64,000 nt of DNA from an uncultured Pelagibacteraceae bacterium (GTDB lineage: Bacteria > Pseudomonadota > Alphaproteobacteria > Pelagibacterales > Pelagibacteraceae), in assembly GCA_902609645.1 (NCBI GenBank), contig CACLSS010000001.1, positions 1 to 64,000 on the forward strand. The letters run 5' to 3'. The notes under the pieces are model-generated. The model was not told the origin of the DNA, made no database searches, and was given only the letters and a program-made list of their open reading frames with translations. This document shows positions 48,320 to 58,859 of this stretch, one piece after another (the stretch's first letter is position 1; each line of letters begins with the position of its first letter). Both the position numbers and the translations under genes were made by a program.

Positions 48320-49252
48320 ATGTCAAATATATTGATTATTAAACATGGTTCTTTAGGTGACTTAATCCAAGCAAATGGAGCAATGAAGGATATTAAAGAG
48401 TCCTTCCCCAATGACAAAGTTCTTTTACTAACAACCCCTCCGTATGTAAATTTCATGTCAAACTGCCCTTACATAAACGGAGTTCTAATAGACAAAAGAC
48501 TTCCAAGATGGAATATATTTTATCTATTACGTTTAAAAAAGATGTTATCGAGGTTTGAATTTGAAAAAGTATTTGATTTACAAAATTCTTCAAGAACAAA
48601 TTTCTACAAAAAATTTTTATTTAAAGATGTCGACTGGTCAAGCTCAGAAACATCATTAGAGAATAACCAGAAAAAATCAGATTTTGACAATGATCCAGTT
48701 TTAAAAAGAATGAAAATACAATTGCAAAAAAGTTTGATCAAAACAAAATATACAGAAAATTTAGATTTATCTTGGGCTTTGAAAAATATTAAACCAATAA
48801 TAAATCAACATATAGACGGTAAGTATATAGCGATATTTCCATTTAGTTCAGAAAAACATAAAAATAAAGTTTGGCCTTATTTTTTTGGTCTAATCAAAGA
48901 AATAAAATCTATCTTTGGAGAAAGATATAATATTGTTATTGCTCCCGCCCCAAATGAGATAGAAAAAGCAAAAAATTTAAGCGCAAATATTATTTTAAAT
49001 AATGGTAAAGCTTTAGATTTGATAGAGCTTATTAGTTTGATAAAAGAGGCAAGTTATGTTGTATCTAATGATACAGGACCAGCACATATATCATCACATT
49101 TAAATAAAAAAGGTTTAGTTTTATTTGGAAGCCATGTTTCCCCAAATAAAGTAAGTATTGGTGAAAATAATATGAAAGCTTTAGAAGTTAAAAACTTAAA
49201 AGATTTAAAAATCGAAACAGTTATTAGTAAAATGAAAATAGATTTAAATTAA
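48320..49252 (+). CDS. Glycosyltransferase family 9 (heptosyltransferase-like)
   Basis: ILIIKHGSLGDLIQANGAMKDI, SNDTGPAHISSHL..LFGSHVSPNKV. Confidence 0.88.
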   Translation: MSNILIIKHGSLGDLIQANGAMKDIKESFPNDKVLLLTTPPYVNFMSNCPYINGVLIDKRLPRWNIFYLLRLKKMLSRFEFEKVFDLQNSSRTNFYKKFLFKDVDWSSSETSLENNQKKSDFDNDPVLKRMKIQLQKSLIKTKYTENLDLSWALKNIKPIINQHIDGKYIAIFPFSSEKHKNKVWPYFFGLIKEIKSIFGERYNIVIAPAPNEIEKAKNLSANIILNNGKALDLIELISLIKEASYVVSNDTGPAHISSHLNKKGLVLFGSHVSPNKVSIGENNMKALEVKNLKDLKIETVISKMKIDLN

Positions 49253-50338
49253 ATCTAAATATTGTCTGATAATTTTTTTCCAAGTAAAGTTCTCTGAAAA
49301 TTTAATAGCATTTGATCCAAATTTTTTATAATTATCATTTTTAAAAAATTCTAAAATACTGTTATATATTGATGATATATCTTGGCCATCACAAATTAAA
49401 CCAGTTTCGTTATTTCTTATGGCATCTTCAGCTCCACCATCTTTTCCACCAATTGACCCAACTCCATAACTAGCAGCTTCCATAAATGATATTCCAAATC
49501 CTTCTACAGATCTTTTGTATTTAATAGATGGCATCAAAAATAGATTAGAACTTTGTATAAGAGATATTTTTAGTTTTTGATCTATATTATTTAAAAATAT
49601 TACTTCTTTTTCCAACTTTAGTTCCTTTACTAATGATAATAATCTTTTTTTTTCATCGCCATCACCAACACTTATATATTTAATTTTTGGAAATTTTTCT
49701 TTTAAATTTCTAATACACATTAAAATATTTTGATGATTCTTTCTTCTTTCCAATCTTGCTATAGTTAAAATTTTAGGAAAACTATCATTATAATATTTTT
49801 CTGACTCCTTTTTAAATTCGCTCTCAATATTTATAGGATCATCATGTCCCGGATGAATAATACGAATTTTTTTTTCAGGCAAACCAATAGTAATAGCTAG
49901 TCTCTTTGTAAATTTTGAATTTGCTATGATAAATTTAACTTTTTCAAGTGAAACTAAAATCCTTTTATTCAAACCAGAATTTTTTTCGTGATTTATCTCT
50001 TTAGAGTGTACAAGGCAGAATGAAGGGATATTTTTAATACTATTTAAATTTATTTTCTCAACACTTTTCCAATGATCAAAAAAAACTGATCTTATACTTT
50101 TATTTTCTTTAATAAATTCAGAAACCCTATTGGCCTTTCTGTATTTTCTAAAAAGTTTAAATCCACCAAATCTTTCAATTGTGGCTTTGGAAATTTTATC
50201 ATACTCAGTTTGTTTTTCAGTTTTATCCGCAAAAACCGTAACCGGACCGTGATTCACTAATGCTTTAGCTAAACCACCTATTAAATTTTGCATTCCTCCA
50301 ACATCAGGTGGAAAGTTTCTTGTTGAAATAACAAACAT
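49244..50338 (-). CDS. Glycosyltransferase family 4
   Basis: STRNFPPDVGGMQNLI, ILTIARLERRKNHQN, EGFGISFMEAASYGV. Confidence 0.9.
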   Translation of the reverse strand: MFVISTRNFPPDVGGMQNLIGGLAKALVNHGPVTVFADKTEKQTEYDKISKATIERFGGFKLFRKYRKANRVSEFIKENKSIRSVFFDHWKSVEKINLNSIKNIPSFCLVHSKEINHEKNSGLNKRILVSLEKVKFIIANSKFTKRLAITIGLPEKKIRIIHPGHDDPINIESEFKKESEKYYNDSFPKILTIARLERRKNHQNILMCIRNLKEKFPKIKYISVGDGDEKKRLLSLVKELKLEKEVIFLNNIDQKLKISLIQSSNLFLMPSIKYKRSVEGFGISFMEAASYGVGSIGGKDGGAEDAIRNNETGLICDGQDISSIYNSILEFFKNDNYKKFGSNAIKFSENFTWKKIIRQYLDLI

Positions 50339-50892
50339 TATTTAGTCCACTTGATATTACAGCCCATGCTAGGAATTTGCTCTTTCGGCCCTTTTCCTGT
50401 TTTGATTATTAAACGCATTGCTTTTGATAAATCACTCTCACCTGAATTGATTGGTTTTAAATCTTTTAATTCCCTGATTCTACCTCTGTACTGTAATTCA
50501 AGTTTACTATTATAACCAAAGAAATCTGGCGTACATACGGCACGATATTCTCTCGCTATTTCTTGAGTTTCGTCAATTAGATAAGGAAAAGTAAAATTAA
50601 ATTTTTTACTAAAAATTTTCATATTCTCAAAGGAGTCCTCGGGATACTCCTTTGTATCATTAGACATAATTGCAATTGAATTTACACCTTCTTTTTTTAA
50701 ATTTTTACAATCCTCAACAATATCTCTTATTATAGCTTTTACATAAGGGCAGTGATTGCAAATAAACATAATTAACAAACCATTCTTGCCAATGTGGTCT
50801 TCCAATTTGTGTAATTGACCATCAGTTCCTTTGAGCTCAAAAGATTTAGTTTTTTCACCAAAATTACATATAGGTGTTTTAGTTAAAACCAT
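50338..50892 (-). CDS. Thioredoxin-like (AhpC/TSA-type) protein
   Basis: LLIMFICNHCPYVKAII, YRAVCTPDFFGYN. Confidence 0.88.
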   Translation of the reverse strand: MVLTKTPICNFGEKTKSFELKGTDGQLHKLEDHIGKNGLLIMFICNHCPYVKAIIRDIVEDCKNLKKEGVNSIAIMSNDTKEYPEDSFENMKIFSKKFNFTFPYLIDETQEIAREYRAVCTPDFFGYNSKLELQYRGRIRELKDLKPINSGESDLSKAMRLIIKTGKGPKEQIPSMGCNIKWTK

Positions 50893-50912
50893 AATGTATT
50901 ATACATAAAAAT

Positions 50913-51416
50913 ATGATTTATGACTTCGAAAAAAATGTACCTGAGGTTCACCCTGAAGCATGGGTTGCAGCAAATGCTACACTTATCGGAAAGATTAAAT
51001 TAGAAAAAAATTCAAGTATTTGGTTTAATGCTGTACTTCGAGGAGATATCGAATTAATAACAATTGGTGAAAACTCTAATATACAAGATGGAAGTGTACT
51101 TCATACAGATCCAGGATTTAAATTAAATATAGGCAAAGGTGTAACCGTTGGACACATGGTTATGCTACATGGTTGCCAAATAGGCGATGATACTTTGATT
51201 GGGATAGGAAGCATTATATTAAATAATGCTAAGATTGGAAACAATTGTATAATTGGCGCCAACAGTTTAATTACTGAGAATAAAATCATTCCAGATAATT
51301 CTTTAGTTGTTGGGAGCCCAGGAAGAGTTTTAAGAAAAGTTACAGAAAAAGAAATAAAAGCTATTCACGAAAACGCAAAACACTATGTTGATGGATCAAA
51401 AAAGTATAAAAAATAA
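50913..51416 (+). CDS. Gamma-carbonic anhydrase family hexapeptide-repeat protein
   Basis: WFNAVLRGDIELITIGENSNIQDGSVLHTDPG..GHMVMLHGCQIGDDTLIGIGS. Confidence 0.9.
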   Translation: MIYDFEKNVPEVHPEAWVAANATLIGKIKLEKNSSIWFNAVLRGDIELITIGENSNIQDGSVLHTDPGFKLNIGKGVTVGHMVMLHGCQIGDDTLIGIGSIILNNAKIGNNCIIGANSLITENKIIPDNSLVVGSPGRVLRKVTEKEIKAIHENAKHYVDGSKKYKK

Positions 51417-52025
51417 TTAAGGAACTAACCAAGTAAAATTTTTAGGACCATTTAAATCAATCAAAGCTCTGCGATGTCCTTTTGCTGCCAAGTAAAGCCA
51501 CTCAATACTTTTTATTTTACATCTAATAACACAAAAATTTTTGTATCCTTCTTCACTTTCTTTTTTTGTAAAATCAAAGTTATTAAATTTATTATCTAAA
51601 CCTGAAGTTGGTTTATCTGATTTAGTTCCAGGACTATTGGAAACCAAATAACATTTTCTACTAATATGGCCTGTCTTTTCCCAAGACTCTTTAGTAACTT
51701 CATTATTATAATTTATTTCGCAAACAACTTTAATTCTCAATTGTATTTTTTCCTCTTTTCCATAAAATAATATCGAGCAATTTGGATTGTTTTTAATCTT
51801 TTCTATTTTTGATGATCTTATATCGCTATGGTATTGAATAATATTATTCTGTTGATCTGCTTTTCTTAAAACAACCACTCGTCCATCAAGATCTTCACCA
51901 TTGCCACATATAAAAGTTGGAGTCCTGAATTCAGAAGATCTGTCCTTAACTGCATTTGTTAAAAGCTTCCAAATCTTTTTTTCGATTTCGTTGGAATTTT
52001 CGTAATAGCTTACTTCTTCAGACAC
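51417..52025 (-). CDS. PNPOx-like flavin-binding protein
   Basis: GRVVVLRKADQQNNIIQYHSDIRSSKIEKIKNNPNCSILFYGKEEKIQLRI. Confidence 0.75.
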   Translation of the reverse strand: MSEEVSYYENSNEIEKKIWKLLTNAVKDRSSEFRTPTFICGNGEDLDGRVVVLRKADQQNNIIQYHSDIRSSKIEKIKNNPNCSILFYGKEEKIQLRIKVVCEINYNNEVTKESWEKTGHISRKCYLVSNSPGTKSDKPTSGLDNKFNNFDFTKKESEEGYKNFCVIRCKIKSIEWLYLAAKGHRRALIDLNGPKNFTWLVP

Positions 52026-52028
52026 AAT

Positions 52029-52895
52029 CTATTTTCTAAATCTTTTTATTAAGCTTGAAGTATCCCATCTTTGTCCGCCCATTTTCTGAACTTCAGCATA
52101 ATATTCATCAATTATTTTAGTTATTGGTAAAGGCGAATTATTTTTTTTAGCTTCATCCATAGCTATTTTTAAATCTTTTCTCATCCAATCAACTGCAAAT
52201 CCATAATCAAATTTATCTTCAATCATAGTCTTATGTCTATTTTCCATTTGCCAGGATTGGGCTGCTCCTTTTGATATCACTTCGATAACATCAATCATAT
52301 TTAAACCAGCGTTCATCCCAAAATTAATAGCTTCAGATAAACCCTGAACAACACCAGCAATACATATTTGATTTACCATTTTAGTTAATTGACCACTTCC
52401 TGAAGGGCCTAATAATTTTATTTTTTTACTGTAACAATCAATAATGGGTTCAGCCTTTTTATATGGAATTTCATCTCCACCAACCATCACAGTTAAAGTG
52501 CCACCTTCCGCTCCTGCTTGCCCCCCAGATATTGGGGCATCTAAAAAATTAAACTCTTTTGTTTTAGCTTCTTTATAAAGTTCTCTAGCAATATTTGCAG
52601 AAGCAGTTGTATTATCAATGTAAATCGAACTCTTCTTGGCAGTTTTAAACAATCCTTTATCTCCAAGAGTAACCTCTCTTAAATCATTATCGTTTCCTAC
52701 ACATGTAAAAATAAAGTCACTGTCTTTAGCTGCGTCCATTGGAGTATCGGCTGATTTACCTTTGTACTCTTTGATCCACTTTTCTGCTTTTAATTTTGTT
52801 CTGTTATAAACAGTTACATCATGGCCTGCTTTTGATATATAACCAGCCATGGGGTAACCCATTACACCTAAACCTATGAAAGAAACTTTGCTCAT
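52029..52895 (-). CDS. NAD(P)-dependent beta-hydroxyacid dehydrogenase
   Basis: VSFIGLGVMGYPMAGYISKAGHDVTVYNRT, DAPISGGQAGAEGGTLTVMVGG. Confidence 0.92.
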   Translation of the reverse strand: MSKVSFIGLGVMGYPMAGYISKAGHDVTVYNRTKLKAEKWIKEYKGKSADTPMDAAKDSDFIFTCVGNDNDLREVTLGDKGLFKTAKKSSIYIDNTTASANIARELYKEAKTKEFNFLDAPISGGQAGAEGGTLTVMVGGDEIPYKKAEPIIDCYSKKIKLLGPSGSGQLTKMVNQICIAGVVQGLSEAINFGMNAGLNMIDVIEVISKGAAQSWQMENRHKTMIEDKFDYGFAVDWMRKDLKIAMDEAKKNNSPLPITKIIDEYYAEVQKMGGQRWDTSSLIKRFRK

Positions 52896-52897
52896 AA

Positions 52898-54109
52898 ATG
52901 ATTAACCTTAGTTTAAATAAAAAAGTTTTATTATTTGGATTTATATTTACATTTTTTTCAAGTTTTGGACAGAGTTTTTTTCTTGGCCTATTTAATCCCA
53001 GTATTAGAAATGAGCTTGACATATCACATGGACAATTTGGCACAATTTATGCAATAGCCACTATTTGTTCAAGTATTGTTTTAATTTGGTTTGGAAAAAA
53101 AATTGATGAGTATAAATTATTAAATTATTCAATAGTTGTTATAGGTATTTTATTTTTTTCATCAGTATTTTTCTCTTTCATAAATAATATTTATATATTA
53201 ATTGTAGCAATTTTTTTAATGAGATTTTCTGGTCAAGGATTAATGTCACATACTTCATCTACAACAATTTCAAGATATTTCAACAAAAGACGAGGAAGGG
53301 CGCTAAGTGGAATTTGGTTCGGACTTTCTTCAGCCGAATTTATTTTACCAGTACTAATTGTTTTTTTATTAACCTTTTACTCATGGAGAACTATATGGCA
53401 TTTTATTTCAATTATTATAATAATAGTTTTACCGTTAGTAGTTTTCTATACAATTAAAAATGTTACAATTGACTCAAGAGAGGGTACAAATATAAAGAAT
53501 AAAAATTTCATTGATATAAAAAGTTGGAAAAGATCTGAGGTATTAAAAGATTTTAAATTTTATATCATAGCTTTAAACATGCTAGCATTGCCTTGGATTG
53601 CTACAGGCGTATTCATCTATCAATCTTTTATAGCTGAGTCAAAATTATGGAATATTTATGTAATACCAAAATCGTTTATGATTTACTCTATAATTTCAAT
53701 TTTGACTTTGATATTTTCTGGTTTTTTGGTTGATAAATTTACAAGCAGAAAACTTATACCTTTTGTAAACATACCTCTTCTTATTGGGCTTATTATTTTA
53801 TATTTATTTAATAATCCTTTTTATGCTTACATATTTTTTGGATTAATGGGCGCATCAAATGGTTTAGCAAATGTTTTGGGCTCTTCACTATGGGCTGAAA
53901 TTTATGGGGTTAGATTTCTTGGAGGAATTAGAGCACTCACGACTGCTTTAATGGTATTTTCAACTGCTTTTGGAACAGCACTTTTTGGCTTTTTAATTGA
54001 TAATGGATATTCGATTGAAAATATCGCCATGATTAGCGCTTTGTATGTAAGTATAACATTAATTATGTTATTTTTTATAAAAAGCTCGATTAAACCTAAA
54101 AATATTTAA
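52898..54109 (+). CDS. MFS transporter
   Basis: 12-TM-like, HTSSTTISRYFNKRRGRALSGIWFG. Confidence 0.85.
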   Translation: MINLSLNKKVLLFGFIFTFFSSFGQSFFLGLFNPSIRNELDISHGQFGTIYAIATICSSIVLIWFGKKIDEYKLLNYSIVVIGILFFSSVFFSFINNIYILIVAIFLMRFSGQGLMSHTSSTTISRYFNKRRGRALSGIWFGLSSAEFILPVLIVFLLTFYSWRTIWHFISIIIIIVLPLVVFYTIKNVTIDSREGTNIKNKNFIDIKSWKRSEVLKDFKFYIIALNMLALPWIATGVFIYQSFIAESKLWNIYVIPKSFMIYSIISILTLIFSGFLVDKFTSRKLIPFVNIPLLIGLIILYLFNNPFYAYIFFGLMGASNGLANVLGSSLWAEIYGVRFLGGIRALTTALMVFSTAFGTALFGFLIDNGYSIENIAMISALYVSITLIMLFFIKSSIKPKNI

Positions 54110-54158
54110 CAAAAAACTTGATTTTATGAATTCTTTTTAATACTTATTGCTCAGATTT

Positions 54159-54629
54159 ATGGCACGTATCACTGTAGAAGACTGTTTAAAAAAAATTGAC
54201 AATCAATACGACTTAGTTCTCTTAGCAAAAGAAAGAACTTCTCAATTAAATTCTGGAGCTGAAATGCTTGTAGAAAAAGATAACGACAAAAATACAGTAG
54301 TAGCTTTAAGGGAAATAGGAGAGGGAAAAGTTGCCATTGATGAACTCAAAAAGAACGCAATTCTAAGATTGAGAAAAGAACCCAACGAAAGTGACGAGGA
54401 GGTAATAGAAGAGGAAGTCTCAAATGATGATTTCGAAAAAGAATATAAAGGAGAAGTTTCAAAAAGTGGTGTAGCAATATTACCTTCCAAAAGAATGAGA
54501 AAAGCCCCAATCCAAAACACTTCCTCTCCAGATAAAAAAGAAGAGCCCGAAACAACTCTTCAATTGACGGAAGAAGTTAAATCAGAGACAGAAGAAAAAC
54601 CTTTACCATCCGAAGAAGAAAAAAAATAA
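54159..54629 (+). CDS. rpoZ: RNA polymerase omega subunit with long acidic tail
   Basis: [48 protein letters not shown]; start at 54159. Confidence 0.92.
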   Translation: MARITVEDCLKKIDNQYDLVLLAKERTSQLNSGAEMLVEKDNDKNTVVALREIGEGKVAIDELKKNAILRLRKEPNESDEEVIEEEVSNDDFEKEYKGEVSKSGVAILPSKRMRKAPIQNTSSPDKKEEPETTLQLTEEVKSETEEKPLPSEEEKK

Positions 54630-54667
54630 TTTATCTGGTATAATTCCAAAAATTTTTTGGACTTACG

Positions 54668-55408
54668 ATGAAAAATCTTAAACAGACTGTTAAAATTAAC
54701 GAAATTAAGTATATTATTAAAAACGAAAATGATCTTATTCAAAAATCTCTTATAAACAATATTCAATGGAATAATAATATACTCTTTACAGTTGGACAGT
54801 TAATCAAAAAATTCAATTTAAAACATTTTCTTAACATTGGGTGTCATATAGGGACAGTAGCTCTACCAATTTCTAAATATATTGAAAAAGTTACAGCAAT
54901 CGAAGCATATCCGCTCACATTTGAACATTTGGAGGAGCATATTAAAATTAATAATATAAAAAATATTCAAGTTTTTAATTTAGCAATAGGCGATGAAAAT
55001 AAAAAAATCTATTTTTTAGATGATGAAAATATTAGAATTAAAAATAACACAGGTGGCATGCATGTAATTACAGATGATGATATATCAAACAAAAGACTTT
55101 CATCTAATATTCATAGTAAAAAATATTCTAATGAAATGAAAAAGTTAGATGATTTAAATATTTCAAATTTTGATATTTTATTAGCTGATGTTGAAGGTAA
55201 AGAGTACGAAATTTTAAAAGGGGGAAAAAATAAAATAACTAAGTATAAACCAATTATAATTGTGGAAATATGGAATAATAATAAGAGAAATCTGGAAAGT
55301 ATGCAGACAACAAGTGACGAAATAATTAACTATGTCATAAATTTAGGTTATAAATTAATCAAGCAAATTGGAGATAATTATATTTTTTTACCTAAAAATA
55401 AAACATAA
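54668..55408 (+). CDS. FkbM-family methyltransferase
   Basis: FLNIGCHIGTVALPISKYIEKVTAIEAYPLTFEHLEEHI, DILLADVEGKEYEILKGG. Confidence 0.85.
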   Translation: MKNLKQTVKINEIKYIIKNENDLIQKSLINNIQWNNNILFTVGQLIKKFNLKHFLNIGCHIGTVALPISKYIEKVTAIEAYPLTFEHLEEHIKINNIKNIQVFNLAIGDENKKIYFLDDENIRIKNNTGGMHVITDDDISNKRLSSNIHSKKYSNEMKKLDDLNISNFDILLADVEGKEYEILKGGKNKITKYKPIIIVEIWNNNKRNLESMQTTSDEIINYVINLGYKLIKQIGDNYIFLPKNKT

Positions 55409-55416
55409 TAAATATT

Positions 55417-56409
55417 ATGAAAATAAATAGAACTGTAAGTGTAGCTCCAATGATGGATTGTACTGATCGTCACGAAAGATTTTTTTTACGTTTAATGAGT
55501 AGAAACGTAATGCTTTATACAGAGATGGTTGCAACAAAATCAGCAATTCACGGGGATAGAAAAAAAATTTTAGGATTTAGCAAGATTGAAAAACCTTTAG
55601 CGCTTCAAGTTGGTGGTTCTAACCAAAAAGAATTAATTGAGGTATGTAAAATAGCAGAGGATATGGGTTACGACGAAATTAATATAAACTTGGGTTGTCC
55701 TAGTAAAAAAGTTCAAAAAAATAAGTTTGGAGCTTGTTTAATCAAAGAACCCGAATTAGTAGCAGATTGTATAAGTAGTATGGTTCAAAACTGTAAAATA
55801 CCAGTAACAGCAAAAACACGAATAGGTTTTGATAACACAGAAACGTTTGAGTATCTAAACTCTTTTGTAAAAAAAATTTCAGAAGCCGGTTGCAAAACAA
55901 TAATATTGCATGCTAGAAGAGCAATTTTAAAAGGCCTTACACCAAAGGAAAATTTGAAAATACCAAAATTAAACTATCCTATGGTTTACGAAATTAAAAA
56001 AAGCAATAAAGATCTAGAAATAATTTTAAATGGAGGAATTACTAATTCAGATCAAATTATTGAGCATTTAAATAAATGTGATGGTGTAATGATTGGAAGG
56101 GCTATCTATCAAAATCCATATTTTTTAGCTGATATTGAAAAAAGAATATTTAAAAATACCAACATTCCAACCAGATCCGAAATAGCAGAAATGTTGGTTG
56201 AGTATGTTAAAGATGAAGTAAAAAAAGGAACCAGAGTAAATCAAATAATGCGACATACAGTTGGATTATACCATGGCCAGAGTGGAGCAAATAAATGGAA
56301 GAGGTATTTAAGTGACAATATGATGGCAAGGGACTCAGATTTTCAAAAAGTACATCATATAATGACAATTGCTCAGAATAATGAAAAAGCTAATCAAGTA
56401 TCTCAATGA
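55417..56409 (+). CDS. dusA: tRNA-dihydrouridine synthase A
   Basis: VAPMMDCTDRHERFFLRLMSRNVMLYTEMV, EININLGCPSKKVQKNKFGACL. Confidence 0.95.
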   Translation: MKINRTVSVAPMMDCTDRHERFFLRLMSRNVMLYTEMVATKSAIHGDRKKILGFSKIEKPLALQVGGSNQKELIEVCKIAEDMGYDEININLGCPSKKVQKNKFGACLIKEPELVADCISSMVQNCKIPVTAKTRIGFDNTETFEYLNSFVKKISEAGCKTIILHARRAILKGLTPKENLKIPKLNYPMVYEIKKSNKDLEIILNGGITNSDQIIEHLNKCDGVMIGRAIYQNPYFLADIEKRIFKNTNIPTRSEIAEMLVEYVKDEVKKGTRVNQIMRHTVGLYHGQSGANKWKRYLSDNMMARDSDFQKVHHIMTIAQNNEKANQVSQ

Positions 56410-57236
56410 TTGAAACGTTTGGATCTGATCAAGTACTATTTTTATTAATTGTAATGGCATTAACTGCCATTTTAGCTGGATTCTTTGCAGGTTTTTTTGG
56501 GATCGGTGGAGGCATTATAACTGTACCATGTCTTTTTTATATTTTTAATTCAATAGGTATTGATAAATCCCTAATAATGCATTTATCTGTTGGAACTTCC
56601 TTCGCAATAATTGTTCCGACAGCCATGATGTCTGTTTACACACATTACAAACATAAAGCAGTAGATTTAAATATTTTAAAAACTTATGGAATATTCGTTG
56701 TAATTGGTGTTGTAATTGGTGCCTTTTCAGCTGCTTTAATGGATACAAAATCATTAGTACTTTTTTTTAGCTTAATTATTTATCTCCTGGCATTAAATTT
56801 AATTTTCTTAAAAGATAAAACTAAATTAAAAATAAAGTTTAATTTAATTCAAAGAACTACATTTGGTTTTGTTGTGGGTTTTATATCTTCTTTAATGGGT
56901 ATAGGAGGAGCCATTATGAACGTACCTATCTTAAAATTTGTTGGATACAATATTAATAAAGCAATAGGGACTGCTGCTTCAATTGGTTTTTTAATATCAA
57001 TATTTGGCACAATAGGATTTTTAACTACAGGTATAATGATGCAAAAAAATATACCTTTAAGTACAGGTTTTATAAACATTCCGGCTTTTTTTATATTTAT
57101 ACCAATTACAATTATAATGGCTAAAATTGGTGCTACAGTAGTTCATAAAATTAAAAGAGATTTAATTGCTAAATTATTCGGTTTTTTCTTAATAATTATA
57201 GCTAGCAGGTTTTTATACGAATATTTTAATTTTTAA
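56406..57236 (+). CDS. TauE/SafE-family sulfite exporter-like permease
   Basis: GFFAGFFGIGGGIITVPCLFYIF..GFISSLMGIGGAIMNVPIL repeat. Confidence 0.9.
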   Translation: MIETFGSDQVLFLLIVMALTAILAGFFAGFFGIGGGIITVPCLFYIFNSIGIDKSLIMHLSVGTSFAIIVPTAMMSVYTHYKHKAVDLNILKTYGIFVVIGVVIGAFSAALMDTKSLVLFFSLIIYLLALNLIFLKDKTKLKIKFNLIQRTTFGFVVGFISSLMGIGGAIMNVPILKFVGYNINKAIGTAASIGFLISIFGTIGFLTTGIMMQKNIPLSTGFINIPAFFIFIPITIIMAKIGATVVHKIKRDLIAKLFGFFLIIIASRFLYEYFNF

Positions 57237-58675
57237 ATTTTCTGGTCGTACGCACCAATTTTATTAGTTTTTTTCAGAAGGTTGTCTATAAAATCGAAAA
57301 TATTCTTTTTCCTTTTTTCTGATGATGAACTTTCAACAACTATAACTAATGATGGTTTATTGGAAGATGCCCGTATTAAACCCCATGATCCGTCCTCTAA
57401 AGTAAATCTGATACCGTTTATAGTTAAAATTTCAGATATATTTTGGTCGTCAATTTTAATTTTATTACTTTTAATTTCTTTGATTTTTTCAACAATTTGA
57501 TCAACAACTTGGTATTTATTTTCATCTCTACAAAAAGGAGCCATGGTTGGTGACTGAAAAGTTTTTGGCAATTCTTTAATAATTTCACTAATCTTTTTAT
57601 CTTTAATATCAATTAAATGACAGATTTGAATTGCTGAATTAATTCCATCATCGTAACCGTAACCTAAAGGTTTATTAAAAAAGAAATGACCACTTTTCTC
57701 AAAACCAGCCAACGCATTTTCTAAATGTACTTTCCTTTTAATATGAGAATGACCAGTTTTCCAATAAATCGTTTTACATTTATTTTCTTGTAACACTTTA
57801 TCTCTAGAATAAAGACCTGTTGATTTAACATCTACAATAAATTTTGAATTTTTATATTTATCTGATAAATTTCTTGCAATTAATAAACCTATTTTATCTG
57901 AAAAAATTTCGTTACCTTCGTTATCAATTACTCCACATCTATCCCCATCGCCATCGAAACCAAACCCGATGTCTGCATTATTTTCTTTAACCACTTTTGC
58001 TATAGCATGAAGCATATTTAAATCCTCCGGGTTAGGATTGTATTTTGGAAAAGTCCAATCTAAATTGCAATCTAATTCAATTACTTCACATCCAATACCC
58101 TTTAAAATTTGTGGAGCAAAAATACCTGCAGTACCATTACCACATGCAACAACTGCTTTAATTTTTTTTGAAACTTTATTTTTTTTTATTAAATCATTTA
58201 TGTAAATTTTTTTAAAATTTTCTATTTTCTTTACCTCTCCATTACCTACAACGAACTGCTTGTTTAAAGTTAAATTTTTTAACTCTAACATTTCATCTGG
58301 AGCATGAGTTAAACCTTTTTTTATTCCCATTTTTACTCCAGTCCATCCATTTTCATTATGACTAGCTGTAACCATCGCAATTGCATCTGATTTTAAATTA
58401 AATTGTGCGTAGTAAACCATAGGAGACAAAGATAGTCCCACATCTTCAACATAACATCCTGTTGAAGTTAACCCTTCAATAAGAGCTTGTTTGATTTTTT
58501 CACTGTATGATCTATAATCGTGACCAACTATTATTCTTGGATTTTTTTTTTTAGTATGCTTAATTACCTGAGACCCCAAACCTTTTCCTAGATCGTTGAT
58601 TCCATCAATATCGATATCTTTTTGAAATAACCATCTAGCATCGTATTCTCTAAAACCGTTAGGATTAATTTTCAT
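57233..58675 (-). CDS. Phosphomannomutase/phosphoglucomutase
   Basis: MVTASHNENGWTGVKMG, GFGFDGDGDRCGVID. Confidence 0.93.
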   Translation of the reverse strand: MKINPNGFREYDARWLFQKDIDIDGINDLGKGLGSQVIKHTKKKNPRIIVGHDYRSYSEKIKQALIEGLTSTGCYVEDVGLSLSPMVYYAQFNLKSDAIAMVTASHNENGWTGVKMGIKKGLTHAPDEMLELKNLTLNKQFVVGNGEVKKIENFKKIYINDLIKKNKVSKKIKAVVACGNGTAGIFAPQILKGIGCEVIELDCNLDWTFPKYNPNPEDLNMLHAIAKVVKENNADIGFGFDGDGDRCGVIDNEGNEIFSDKIGLLIARNLSDKYKNSKFIVDVKSTGLYSRDKVLQENKCKTIYWKTGHSHIKRKVHLENALAGFEKSGHFFFNKPLGYGYDDGINSAIQICHLIDIKDKKISEIIKELPKTFQSPTMAPFCRDENKYQVVDQIVEKIKEIKSNKIKIDDQNISEILTINGIRFTLEDGSWGLIRASSNKPSLVIVVESSSSEKRKKNIFDFIDNLLKKTNKIGAYDQKI

Positions 58676-58779
58676 TAACTATAAATACTATTGAATTAGG
58701 GCTTTTTTTATAAATTTTTATTAACAAATTTTACACTTGCAAAAATAATTTAATGTTCATATAATGTTCTATTGATTTT

Positions 58780-58826
58780 ACTCCTATATGGTGTATTAAA
58801 GTATATGTAACACAACATGTAGTTGT
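58780..58826 (+). promoter_or_regulatory. Paired palindromes upstream of nrdA, candidate NrdR-like operator
   Basis: ACTCC-TATAT-GGTGT (58780-58794) and ACAAC-ATGTA-GTTGT (58812-58826), centres 32 bp apart. Confidence 0.4.
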
Positions 58827-58859
58827 TTTGCCTTAAAAGTCAATTAATTAAGGATAAAT

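Noticed and set aside
54242-54555. Minus-strand ORFs opposite rpoZ
   Set aside because: Antisense to an identified rpoZ; low-complexity reverse complement of its acidic tail.
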